Assembly (NCBI RefSeq): GCF_019857225.1
Contig: NZ_JAFJSY010000042.1
Location: 50,012 to 114,011, forward strand
Reading direction: 5' to 3'
Length of the DNA stretch: 64,000 nt
Source of the DNA: Streptomyces plumbidurans
GTDB taxonomy: Bacteria > Actinomycetota > Actinomycetes > Streptomycetales > Streptomycetaceae
Made by a program: the position numbers and the translations under genes. Every line of letters starts with the position of its first letter. The stretch's first letter is position 1. Under the pieces are notes generated by a model. That model made no database searches and was not told the DNA's origin. It saw nothing but the letters and a program-made list of their open reading frames with translations. Positions 1-11,299 of the stretch are shown here, one piece after another.

Positions 1-33
1 GTACGGAGGGGTAACAAGCACGGTGCGTACCGA

Positions 34-46
34 CCGGACGGTCCGG
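34..46. promoter_or_regulatory. 13-bp inverted repeat downstream of gylR
   Basis: CCGGAC-G-GTCCGG is a perfect inverted repeat about 20 bp past the gylR stop codon. In S. coelicolor the glycerol uptake and catabolism operon follows gylR in the same direction, so the repeat lies between gylR and the presumed operon start outside the window. It could be a weak terminator or an operator; nothing in the window decides between them. The remaining 65 bp before gylR hold nothing else I can recognise. Confidence 0.3.
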
Positions 47-65
47 CCGCGGGGGGTGCCGGGGT

Positions 66-830
66 TCAGAACCGTCCGGCGCCCAGGTCCCGCGACACCG
101 CGCGGGCGCAGTCCCGTACCGCGGCGATGAGTTCGGGCCGCACCTCGCCGTCCCGGCACAGCCGCTCCACGGCTCCGGTGATGCCCACCGCGCCGACCGG
201 CATCCGCCGCCGGTCGTGGATGGGGGCGGCGATGGAGGCGACGCCCTCCCAGGTCTCCTCGATGTCGGCCGCGTACCCGCGCGCGCGGGACATGTCGAGG
301 ATGTGCTCGAAGGCCTCGAGGTCGCACACGGTCCGATCGGTGAAGGACTTGCGGTCGGCCTCCAGCGCCTCGCTGTGCGCGACCGGGTCGTAGGCCGACA
401 GGACCTTGCCGAGGGCCGTGGAGTGCAGGGGCTGCATGGCCCCGATCTCCAGCACCTGGCGGCTGTCGTCGGGCCGGAAGACGTGGTGCACGATCAGCAC
501 GCCGTGCTGGTGCAGGACGCCGAGATACACGCTCTCCCCGCTGGAGCGCGCCAGGTCGTCCGTCCACACCAGTGCGCGCGCCCGCAGCTCGTGCACGTCG
601 AGATAGGTGGTGCCCAGCCGCAGCAGTTCGGCGCCCAGCTGATAGCGCCCGGAGGGCTCGTCCTGCTCGACGAAGCCCTCCGCCTGGAGGGTGCGCAGAA
701 TGCCGTGGGCGGTGCCCTTGGCGAGGCCCAGTGACGAGGCGATGTCCGAGAGGCCGAGCCGTCGCTCGCCGCCCGCGAGCAGGCGCAGCATCGCGGCCGC
801 CCGTTCGAGCGACTGGATGTTCCGTGCCAT
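66..830 (-). CDS. gylR: IclR-family glycerol operon regulator GylR
   Basis: A 254-residue IclR-type DNA-binding regulator. The N-terminus (MARNIQSLERAAAMLRLL, then a winged helix to about residue 65) is followed by the IclR effector-binding domain. The protein matches the S. coelicolor glycerol operon repressor GylR as I remember it, and metH is the expected neighbour. The ATG at 830 is preferred to an upstream in-frame ATG because the extra 45 residues would be low-complexity and would run through the operator at 882-902. GylR controls glycerol uptake and phosphorylation and its own synthesis. The catabolic genes would lie beyond the left edge. Confidence 0.93.
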   Translation of the reverse strand: MARNIQSLERAAAMLRLLAGGERRLGLSDIASSLGLAKGTAHGILRTLQAEGFVEQDEPSGRYQLGAELLRLGTTYLDVHELRARALVWTDDLARSSGESVYLGVLHQHGVLIVHHVFRPDDSRQVLEIGAMQPLHSTALGKVLSAYDPVAHSEALEADRKSFTDRTVCDLEAFEHILDMSRARGYAADIEETWEGVASIAAPIHDRRRMPVGAVGITGAVERLCRDGEVRPELIAAVRDCARAVSRDLGAGRF

Positions 831-881
831 CGCCGTACTGCCTCCGTCCCCTTCGACCGTCGACGCGCGACGTCGCTGCCG

Positions 882-902
882 GTGTTCGGCAATGTCGAAC
901 AC
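882..902. promoter_or_regulatory. Putative GylR operator
   Basis: GTGTTCG (882-888) and CGAACAC (896-902) are perfect 7-bp inverted arms separated by 7 bp, ending 52 bp upstream of the gylR start. The size and symmetry suit an IclR-family dimer site, and autoregulation is known for GylR. Assignment to GylR is inference from position. Confidence 0.6.
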
Positions 903-1125
903 TACCGGTCGATGCCGACCTCTCGCTAATGGTCGGCCGGCATCTGTCGCGATCTGTTGTGACACAGGTATCCCGCAAGTGACCTGCCCGTCACCCTCGT
1001 CCGTCCCGTGGACGACCCGAACGTCCCGGGGCGGACCCGGTTACCCTGGCGTGGTGCGCCCGCCGCGGGAAGTCCTGCGGCAGGGCGCAAAGCCGACAGC
1101 CGTCGCACCTAAAGGGAGCCCCTTC

Positions 1126-4647
<3,522 letters not shown>

Positions 4648-4757
4648 GGACGGCGAGCAGGACCGCAAAGGCGCAGCTCACAGCGGACCGGGGCGTACAT
4701 GGGGTGTGCCCCGGCCCACAGCGGATAAACAAGGCACTTCGCCCGCGACAGTCGTAC

Positions 4758-4772
4758 ACTGGTCGGTCCACT
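4758..4772. promoter_or_regulatory. dre-like (DasR-site-like) imperfect palindrome
   Basis: ACTGGTC-G-GTCCACT resembles the 16-bp DasR element ACTGGTCTAGTCCACT with one base missing from the centre. It sits between metH and the phosphatase gene, just before the strong hairpin at 4774. The one-base contraction makes true DasR binding doubtful. Confidence 0.25.
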
Positions 4773-4773
4773 G

Positions 4774-4804
4774 CAGGCCGGTTCCCCGCACGGGAACCGG
4801 CCTG
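4774..4804 (+). terminator. Strong hairpin between metH and the HAD gene
   Basis: CAGGCCGGTTCCC (4774-4786) pairs perfectly with GGGAACCGGCCTG (4792-4804) around a 5-nt loop. There is no T-run, and the right arm ends only 11 nt before the AGGAGG ribosome-binding site of the next gene. It may terminate metH or be a structured 5' leader of the phosphatase mRNA. Confidence 0.6.
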
Positions 4805-4830
4805 ATCGTCCCTCAAGGAGGTGCGCCCGG

Positions 4831-5526
4831 ATGACCAGTACGGTCCCCGCGCTCGGAACCCGAACGGCCGAAGGCTCAGCCCTGCAGGCCGTGCTCCTCG
4901 ACATGGACGGCACCCTGGTGGACACCGAGGGCTTCTGGTGGGACGTCGAGGTGGAGATCTTCTCCGGCCTCGGCCACACCCTCGACGACTCCTGGCGCCA
5001 TGTCGTGGTGGGCGGGCCCATGACCCGCAGCGCGGGGTTCCTGATCGAGGCCACCGGAGCCGACATCACCCTCGCCGAGCTGTCGGTCCTGCTCAACCAG
5101 GGCTTCGAGAGCCGTATCGCCCGCGCCCTGCCGCTGATGCCGGGAGCCGCCAGACTTCTCGCCGAACTGTCCGAGTACGAGATCCCCACGGCCCTCGTCT
5201 CCGCCTCGCACCGGCGCATCATCGACCGGGTGCTCGCCTCGCTCGGCCCCCAGCACTTCGCCCTCTCGGTGGCCGGCGACGAGGTGCCCCGCACCAAGCC
5301 GCACCCCGACCCGTATCTGGCCGCCGCCGCAGGACTCGGCGTGGACCCGGCCCGGTGCGCGGTCGTCGAGGACACCGCGACCGGGGTCGCGGCGGCCGAG
5401 GCCGCGGGCTGCCACGTGGTCGTGGTGCCCTCGGTGGCCCCCATCGCCCCCGCCCACCGGCGCACCGTCGTCACCTCCCTCGAAGAGGTCGACCTGACAT
5501 TTCTGCGCGGTTTGATCACCGTCTGA
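4831..5526 (+). CDS. HAD-superfamily phosphatase (beta-phosphoglucomutase-like)
   Basis: A 231-residue HAD hydrolase. Motif I is LDMDGTLVD, with nucleophile D24 and general acid D26. A helical cap follows (to about residue 100), then the conserved lysine in RTKPHPDPY and the motif IV acidic pair in VVEDTATGV. The family removes phosphate from small sugar phosphates or nucleotides; the substrate cannot be read from sequence. The ATG at 4831 has an excellent AGGAGG box at 4816. It stands alone between metH and the solute-binding proteins, with a hairpin just upstream of its ribosome-binding site. Confidence 0.85.
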   Translation: MTSTVPALGTRTAEGSALQAVLLDMDGTLVDTEGFWWDVEVEIFSGLGHTLDDSWRHVVVGGPMTRSAGFLIEATGADITLAELSVLLNQGFESRIARALPLMPGAARLLAELSEYEIPTALVSASHRRIIDRVLASLGPQHFALSVAGDEVPRTKPHPDPYLAAAAGLGVDPARCAVVEDTATGVAAAEAAGCHVVVVPSVAPIAPAHRRTVVTSLEEVDLTFLRGLITV

Positions 5527-5967
5527 TGACAGAAATGCGCTGAACGTTCACGCAGGGTGCGGTACTGATAGGACAGCATTACCCGGTGCCGGTGGGCGAA
5601 AGAATTCGAAGCGGGACGAGCGGCCGAATTACGGTGCCTGGCGGGGTCGTTGAGATGTGACGTTCCCCACGTTTGCGGCCCTCGACAGGGTGGGCGGCGT
5701 GTGCTGCCCGCCCGATTTCGGCGTGCGCGGGCGTGCCTTTGTGTCCCGATTGATGGAAGCCTGCACGAATCCTTCCCATCGTGGGCTTCCGGTCCGTCCG
5801 CAGCCGATTCCGCTGCGTGATGGAGGCTCAACTCCAGTCGCTGCGAACCCTCGTGCAGGTGCGGACTAATCTCATCGCGAGGACCATCGCCCCTATCCCC
5901 GTGATCCGCTGCGACACCCCTGCATGCGGGGTACACGGACCTGAACAGCTTCTGGAGAAACTCGAGC
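5527..5967. other. Intergenic region upstream of the tandem binding-protein genes
   Basis: No gene is supported in this 441-bp gap. A 10-bp palindrome, TGAACGTTCA (5541-5550), lies just after the phosphatase stop. Base composition is less GC-rich than the neighbouring genes, as expected for a promoter region. I could not assign convincing -35/-10 boxes or a terminator. Confidence 0.5.
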
Positions 5968-7572
5968 ATGAACCGCAAGACTTTGGTGCTGCCTGCCGTG
6001 GTCGGCCTGCTCGCGCCCGTGCTCGCCGCTTGTGGTGGTTCCGACAGTGGCAGCAGCGGTGGGGACGCGATCGTCGTCGGGACGACGGACCAGTTCACCG
6101 CCACCAAGGACGCCCCCGCGCCGCTCGACCCGGCGTACGCCTACGACGTGGGCACCTGGAACATCCTGCGCCAGACCGTGCAGACGCTGATGATCCAGCC
6201 GCGCGGCGAGGGCGACCCCGTGCCCGAGGCCGCCGAGAGCTGCGGATTCACCGACTCCGGCAACGAGCGCTACGCCTGCAAGCTGCGGGAGGGCCTGAAG
6301 TTCGCCAACGGCGACGCCATCACCGCGCAGGACGTCAAGTACTCCATCGACCGAGTGCGCGCCATCAACGCCGAGGGCGGCCCGGTCGGCCTGCTCTCCA
6401 CCATCGACACGGTCGAGGCCAAGGGCGACCGCGACGTGATCTTCCACCTGAAGACCGCCGACGCCACCTTCCCGTACAAGCTGTCGACCCCCGTCGCCGG
6501 CATCGTCAACCCCGACGACTACGAGAAGAACAAGCTGCGCGACGGCTTCGACGTCGACGGCTCCGGTCCGTACACCCTGTCCAGCCAGGTCAAGAACGAC
6601 GCGCTCGTCAAGGCCACCTTCACCAAGAACCCCAACTACAAGGGGACGCTCAAGGTGAAGAACTCCAAGGCGGAGATGGTCTCCTTCGCGGACGCCGACG
6701 CCATGGGCAAGGCGCTCGACAAGGGCGACATCGACGTCATGACCCGCAGCATGTCGCCGGAGCAGATCCAGAAGCTCTCCAACGACTCGGACACCAGCGT
6801 CGACCTCGTCGAGATGGCCGGCCTCGAGATCCGCTACCTCGCCTTCAACACCAACGCCCCGAGCGTGAAGACGAAGGCCGTCCGCCAGGCGATGGCCCAG
6901 CTGATCAACCGCGCCGAGCTCGTCTCCAAGGTCTACGGCACCCAGGCCGAGCCGCTGTTCTCGCTGGTCCCGGCCAGCATCACCGGCCACTCCAACTCGT
7001 TCTTCAACAAGTACGGCGACCCGAACGCCGGCAAGGCCAAGTCCCTGCTGGAGGCCGCCAACATCACCACTCCGGTGAAGCTGACGCTGCACTACACGAC
7101 CGACCACTACGGCTCGGCCACCAAGAAGGAGTTCCAGATCCTTCAGAAGCAGCTCAACAGCAGCGGCCTGTTCGACGTCAGCATCCAGGGCTCGCTCTGG
7201 AAGGACTACATCCCGGCCGAGCGCAAGGGCTCCTACGACGTCTGGGGCATGGGCTGGTTCCCCGACTTCCCGGACGCCGACAACTACCTGGCGCCGTTCC
7301 TCGACAAGGACAACTTCCTCAAGCTTCCGTACCACAACACCAAGATCATCAACGACCTCATCCCGGCGTCCCGCCGCGAGGCCGACCGCATCGCCGCATC
7401 CCCCGATCTGACCCAGATCCAGGACGACGTCGCGAACGACGTGCCGATCCTGCCGCTGTGGCAGGGCAAGCAGTACGTGGCCGCCCGCGACGACGTGACC
7501 GGTACCGCGTACGCTCTCAACTCCTCCTCGACTCTTCAGTTGTGGGAGCTCAGCCGGGGCGTGAGCGGCTGA
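5968..7572 (+). CDS. Solute-binding lipoprotein, family 5 (peptide/nickel type)
   Basis: A 534-residue extracytoplasmic binding lipoprotein. The signal peptide ends in a lipobox (LAAC, Cys about residue 22), followed by a Gly/Ser linker. The body carries the typical SBP_bac_5 features, including a KLREGLKFANGD segment and PLWQGKQY near the C-terminus. It would capture oligopeptides or similar ligands outside the membrane for an ABC importer. GGAGAAA precedes the ATG. The next gene encodes a paralogue in the same direction 67 bp on. No permease or ATPase gene is nearby, so the pair must use a transporter encoded elsewhere or act as a sensor. Confidence 0.9.
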   Translation: MNRKTLVLPAVVGLLAPVLAACGGSDSGSSGGDAIVVGTTDQFTATKDAPAPLDPAYAYDVGTWNILRQTVQTLMIQPRGEGDPVPEAAESCGFTDSGNERYACKLREGLKFANGDAITAQDVKYSIDRVRAINAEGGPVGLLSTIDTVEAKGDRDVIFHLKTADATFPYKLSTPVAGIVNPDDYEKNKLRDGFDVDGSGPYTLSSQVKNDALVKATFTKNPNYKGTLKVKNSKAEMVSFADADAMGKALDKGDIDVMTRSMSPEQIQKLSNDSDTSVDLVEMAGLEIRYLAFNTNAPSVKTKAVRQAMAQLINRAELVSKVYGTQAEPLFSLVPASITGHSNSFFNKYGDPNAGKAKSLLEAANITTPVKLTLHYTTDHYGSATKKEFQILQKQLNSSGLFDVSIQGSLWKDYIPAERKGSYDVWGMGWFPDFPDADNYLAPFLDKDNFLKLPYHNTKIINDLIPASRREADRIAASPDLTQIQDDVANDVPILPLWQGKQYVAARDDVTGTAYALNSSSTLQLWELSRGVSG

Positions 7573-7639
7573 CAAGATCCCCGGGGCCCCAGGGACGGCG
7601 GCCCCGGGATTCCTGACACCGACGAGAAGGCACATTGCC

Positions 7640-9220
7640 GTGAAGATGCGCAACCAGTGGCCGGTCCTGCCCGTAGTGGCGGGACTGGCCTCCGGGCTTT
7701 TGACGGGCTGCGGAGCCGACAGCGGCGATTCAGGAGGAACCGGATCCTCCGTCGTCATGGGAATGTCGGACGACGTACTGGCCACCGACCCCGCCTCCGG
7801 CTACGACCCCGGGTCCTGGCTGCTGTTCAACAACGTCTTCCAGTCCCTGCTCAGCTTCCCCAACGGCGGGACCGAACCCGAGCCGGAGGCGGCCGAGTCG
7901 TGCGGCTTCAGCGACACCTCGGCCAAGGTCTACAAGTGCACCCTCAAGGACGGCCTGCACTTCAGCAACGGTGACGAACTCACCTCGCAGGACGTCAAGT
8001 TCTCCTTCGACCGCATGCTGAAGATCAACGACGCCGCGGGCCCGGCCATCATGTTCCCCATGCTGGACAAGGTGGAGACACCCGACGAGAAGACCGTCGT
8101 CTTCCGGCTCAAGGTCTCCGACGCCACCTTCCCGAGCAAGATCGCCTCCGGGGCCGGCTCCATCGTCGACCACACCCAGTACGACGGCGACAAGCTCCGC
8201 AAGGACGGCAAGGCGGTCGGCTCCGGCCCCTACAAGCTGGACTCCTTCGACAAGAAGCAGGCCGTCTTCTCGGTCAACAAGAGCTACAAGGGCACCGCCA
8301 AGGTCAAGAACTCCGGCGTGACGCTGAAGTTCTTCCACGGCGACCAGAACGCCCTGAAGAAGGCCCTCCAGAACGACAAGGTCGACATCGCCTACCGCGG
8401 TCTGACCGCGGGCGCCATCGCCGACCTGCAGAACGCCAACAACGACTCCAAGGTCGAGGTCGTCGAGGGCAGCAGCGCCGAGGTCCAGCACCTGGTCTTC
8501 AACATGAAGGACCCGGTCGCCGGAAAGCTCGGCGTCCGCAAGGCGATCGCCTACCTGCTCGACCGCGACGCCCTCATCAAGAACGTCTACCAGGGCACGG
8601 CCACCCCGCTGTACTCGATCATCCCGGCGGGCATCGCGGGCCACAACACCGCCTTCTTCGACACCTACGGCGCCAGCCCCTCACCGGCCAAGGCCGCCGC
8701 CGCCCTCAAGGCCGACGGCATCACCGGCAAGGTGAAGCTGACCCTGTGGTCCACCCCGTCCCGCTACGGCCCGGCCACCGACGAGGAACTGAAGGCGATC
8801 GCCAAGCAGCTCAACGCCAGCGGCCTGTTCGACGCCGACGTGAAGTCCGTGGCCTTCGACCAGTACGAGAAGGACATCGCCGCGGGCAAGTACGGCGTGT
8901 ACGTCAAGGGCTGGGTGCCGGACTACCCGGACGCCGACAACTTCACCGCCCCGTTCTTCGGCAAGGGCAACGTGCTCAGCAACAACTACAGCAACAGCAC
9001 CATCACCGGCACGCTCATCCCGCGCACCGCGGCCCAGAGAGACCGCTCCGCGACCGACAACGACTACGACCGGCTGCAGGACATCGTCGCCGACCAGCTG
9101 CCCGTCCTGCCCATCTGGCAGGCCAAGCAGTACGCGGTGACCCGCGAGAACGTCTACGGCCTCGAATACTGCCTGGACGCCTCGACGGTGTTCCGCTTCT
9201 GGGAACTCAGCAAGGACTGA
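7640..9220 (+). CDS. Solute-binding lipoprotein, family 5, tandem paralogue
   Basis: A 526-residue paralogue of the preceding protein; compare AESCGFSD and NGDELTSQDVKFSFDR with the matching stretches upstream. The signal peptide ends at LLTGC (Cys about residue 24). The start is GTG at 7640 with GAGAAGG 10 nt upstream. It is probably co-transcribed with its neighbour; the pair ends at the terminator at 9251. The two copies have diverged enough to suggest different ligands. No permease gene follows. Confidence 0.9.
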   Translation: MKMRNQWPVLPVVAGLASGLLTGCGADSGDSGGTGSSVVMGMSDDVLATDPASGYDPGSWLLFNNVFQSLLSFPNGGTEPEPEAAESCGFSDTSAKVYKCTLKDGLHFSNGDELTSQDVKFSFDRMLKINDAAGPAIMFPMLDKVETPDEKTVVFRLKVSDATFPSKIASGAGSIVDHTQYDGDKLRKDGKAVGSGPYKLDSFDKKQAVFSVNKSYKGTAKVKNSGVTLKFFHGDQNALKKALQNDKVDIAYRGLTAGAIADLQNANNDSKVEVVEGSSAEVQHLVFNMKDPVAGKLGVRKAIAYLLDRDALIKNVYQGTATPLYSIIPAGIAGHNTAFFDTYGASPSPAKAAAALKADGITGKVKLTLWSTPSRYGPATDEELKAIAKQLNASGLFDADVKSVAFDQYEKDIAAGKYGVYVKGWVPDYPDADNFTAPFFGKGNVLSNNYSNSTITGTLIPRTAAQRDRSATDNDYDRLQDIVADQLPVLPIWQAKQYAVTRENVYGLEYCLDASTVFRFWELSKD

Positions 9221-9250
9221 ACCGCCGGACACACCGAAGCCGGGCACACG

Positions 9251-9287
9251 GAAGAAGGGCGCCCCCTCGCAGGGGACGCCCTTCTTC
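9251..9287. terminator. Bidirectional terminator between convergent genes
   Basis: GAAGAAGGGCG (9251-9261) pairs with CGCCCTTCTTC (9277-9287), with an inner CCCC/GGGG extension. The A-rich left and T-rich right edges suit termination from both sides, serving the binding-protein genes and the response regulator. Confidence 0.85.
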
Positions 9288-9302
9288 TACGGCCATGAGG
9301 GC

Positions 9303-9974
9303 TCACTGCGCGCCGGGACGCACCAGTCCGCTCTCGTACGCGTACACCGCGGCCTGCACCCGGTCGCGCAGCCCCAGCTTGGTCAGCACATGCCCGACAT
9401 GCGTCTTCACCGTGGTCTCGCTGACGAAGAGATCGGCCGCGATCTCGGCGTTGGACAGCCCGCGGGCCACCAGCTTCAGCACCTCCACCTCGCGGTCGGT
9501 GAGGGTGTGCAGCGTGTCCGGCACCGGCTCGTCGCCCGAGGGCAGATGCGTGGCGTACTTGTCGAGCAGCCGCCGGGTGATGCTCGGCGCGAGCATGGCC
9601 TCGCCGCCGGCCACCACACGGATCGCCTGCACCAGCTCGTTGGCCGGCGCGTCCTTGAGCAGAAAGCCGCTGGCGCCCGCGCGCAGGGCCTCCACCACGT
9701 ACTCGTCGAGGTCGAAGGTGGTCAGCACGAGCACCTTGGCCGGGCCGTCCCGCCCGGGCCCGGTGATCTGCCGGGTCGCCTCCACCCCGTCCATGCGGGG
9801 CATACGGATGTCCATCAGGACAACATCGGGCTGCAAAGCCCGCACCTGGTCGAGAGCCTGGAGGCCGTCTCCGGCCTCGCCGACGACCGCGATGTCCTGC
9901 TCGGCCTCCAGAATCATCCGGAAGCCGGTACGCAGCAGCGGCTGGTCGTCGACCAGTAGGACGCGGATGGCCAC
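9303..9974 (-). CDS. NarL/FixJ-family response regulator (orphan)
   Basis: A 223-residue two-domain regulator. The receiver domain (1-120) has the acidic pair D9/D10, phosphoacceptor D55 in VVLMD and the switch Thr in LTTFDLDEYV. A LuxR-type helix-turn-helix follows (about 155-215, LTDREVEVLKLVARGLSNAEIA). Phosphorylation would drive DNA binding. No histidine kinase gene is adjacent, so its partner is unknown. The ATG is preceded by AAGGAG. Confidence 0.92.
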   Translation of the reverse strand: MAIRVLLVDDQPLLRTGFRMILEAEQDIAVVGEAGDGLQALDQVRALQPDVVLMDIRMPRMDGVEATRQITGPGRDGPAKVLVLTTFDLDEYVVEALRAGASGFLLKDAPANELVQAIRVVAGGEAMLAPSITRRLLDKYATHLPSGDEPVPDTLHTLTDREVEVLKLVARGLSNAEIAADLFVSETTVKTHVGHVLTKLGLRDRVQAAVYAYESGLVRPGAQ

Positions 9975-9988
9975 GTAAGTCTCCTTCG

Positions 9989-11125
9989 CTAGTCCGGCCC
10001 CATTCTGCCCTGCGCGAGGTCACCGGACTCGGCCGCCCTCACCTGCAGCGGATACGGCGGGGGAGTGCCCCCGAATTCCGGGCAGTGCGCCTGGTGGTCG
10101 CACCAGCCGCACAGCTTGGTGGGACGCGGGCGCCAGTCCCCGGACTCCGTCGCCTGCCGGATCGCCTCCCACAGCGCGAGCAGCTTGCGCTCGACACGCT
10201 CCAGATCGGCGAGGACGGGGTCGTACGTCAGCACGTCGCCACTGCCGAGATACACCAGCTGCAGCCGCCGCGGGACGACGTGCTTCAGCCGCCACACCAC
10301 CAGGGCGTAGAACTTCATCTGGAACAGCGCGCCCTCCGCGTACTCGGGGCGGGGCGCCTTGCCCGTCTTGTAGTCGACGATCCGGACCTCGCCCGTGGGC
10401 GCCACGTCGACCCGGTCGATGATGCCGCGCAGCGTGAGCCCCGAATCCAGCTCCGCCTCGACCCACAACTCGCGCTCGGCGGGCTCCAGCCGGGTCGGAT
10501 CCTCCAGCGTGAACCAGCGCTCGACCAGCTGCTCCGCCTCGCCCAGCCAGCGCGCCAGCCGCTCGCCCTCCGGATCGTCCGCGAACAGCTCCACGACCTC
10601 CGGCCTGCTCTCCCGCAGCCGGTCCCACTGCCCGGGGATCAGGGACTTGGCGCGCGGCGCCGTCCGCTCCGCCGCCGGGGCGTCGAAGAGCCGCTCCAGC
10701 ACAGCGTGCACCAGCGTGCCCCGGGTCGCCGCCTCGCTCGGCTTCTCCGGCAGCCGGTCGATCACACGGAAGCGGTAGAGCAGCGGGCACTGCATGAAGT
10801 CGCTCGCGCGCGAGGGCGACAGACTGGCGGGGGCTATGGCCACCGGGGCGGTCGCACTCGCCGGACCGGCCGACGGTCCCGGCACCGCGGCGGCTTCCGC
10901 CGTCGTCACCGGCTCGACCGGCTCGACCGGCTCGACCGTCGTCACCGTCTCGACCGTCGCCACAGCCTCCGCCGTCGTCACCGTCTCGACCGGCTCGACT
11001 GTCGTCACCGTCTCGACCGCCGTCACGGTCTCCGTCGTCGTCACCGGCTCCACCGACACCGGCGATTCCCCCTGTGCCGCACCGCTGCCCCGGGCCTCGG
11101 CCGCACCCTCCGCGCTCGTCTCCAT
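9989..11125 (-). CDS. RecB-family PD-(D/E)XK nuclease with Fe-S cluster motif
   Basis: A 378-residue nuclease of the Cas4/AddB-like RecB family. After a low-complexity Val/Thr/Glu-rich N-terminus (about 20-90, TTVE/VEPV repeats) comes SLSPSRASDF with a first Cys in MQCPLL. Then come RGTLVHAVLERLF, the GIIDRVD aspartate, the VDYKTGK catalytic motif, and a C-terminal CGWCDHQAHC that supplies three more Cys for a 4Fe-4S cluster. It probably acts in DNA end processing. The ATG at 11125 lies exactly 7 nt after a TATGGT -10 box, which implies a leaderless mRNA. A longer reading from 11362 would overlap the divergent protease gene and is rejected. Confidence 0.85.
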   Translation of the reverse strand: METSAEGAAEARGSGAAQGESPVSVEPVTTTETVTAVETVTTVEPVETVTTAEAVATVETVTTVEPVEPVEPVTTAEAAAVPGPSAGPASATAPVAIAPASLSPSRASDFMQCPLLYRFRVIDRLPEKPSEAATRGTLVHAVLERLFDAPAAERTAPRAKSLIPGQWDRLRESRPEVVELFADDPEGERLARWLGEAEQLVERWFTLEDPTRLEPAERELWVEAELDSGLTLRGIIDRVDVAPTGEVRIVDYKTGKAPRPEYAEGALFQMKFYALVVWRLKHVVPRRLQLVYLGSGDVLTYDPVLADLERVERKLLALWEAIRQATESGDWRPRPTKLCGWCDHQAHCPEFGGTPPPYPLQVRAAESGDLAQGRMGPD

Positions 11126-11132
11126 GTCCCAG

Positions 11133-11154
11133 ACCATACGGCCCGCCACTGACA
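11133..11154 (-). promoter_or_regulatory. PafBC-type (RecA-NDp-like) promoter of the RecB-family nuclease
   Basis: Read on the minus strand: TGTCAGTG (11154-11147), 8 bp, then TATGGT (11138-11133). This fits the mycobacterial DNA-damage promoter consensus TGTCRGTG-N8-TAnnnT exactly. The ATG follows 7 nt after the -10 box, as in leaderless transcripts. Because pafB and pafC are present in the same window, control by PafBC is a reasonable inference. Confidence 0.65.
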
Positions 11155-11299
11155 GTGACCCAGCCACGGCCGTGACGGGTGCGACGCCCGGGAAAACTGA
11201 GGGGGTGCCGGGGCGGAACACGCCGCGACGGCCGCATACCATCGACCCCAGACCCTTCCGCCCGGCAGGCGCGGAAGACGCTTCGAACGAGGGGACATC

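Noticed and set aside
1..1125. Cobalamin riboswitch upstream of metH
   Set aside because: No B12-box-like conserved core or matching fold is visible in the 295-bp gap.
5541..5550. LexA box candidate TGAACGTTCA
   Set aside because: It is a palindrome but lacks the actinobacterial GAAC-N4-GTTC spacing and is not next to a DNA-repair gene.
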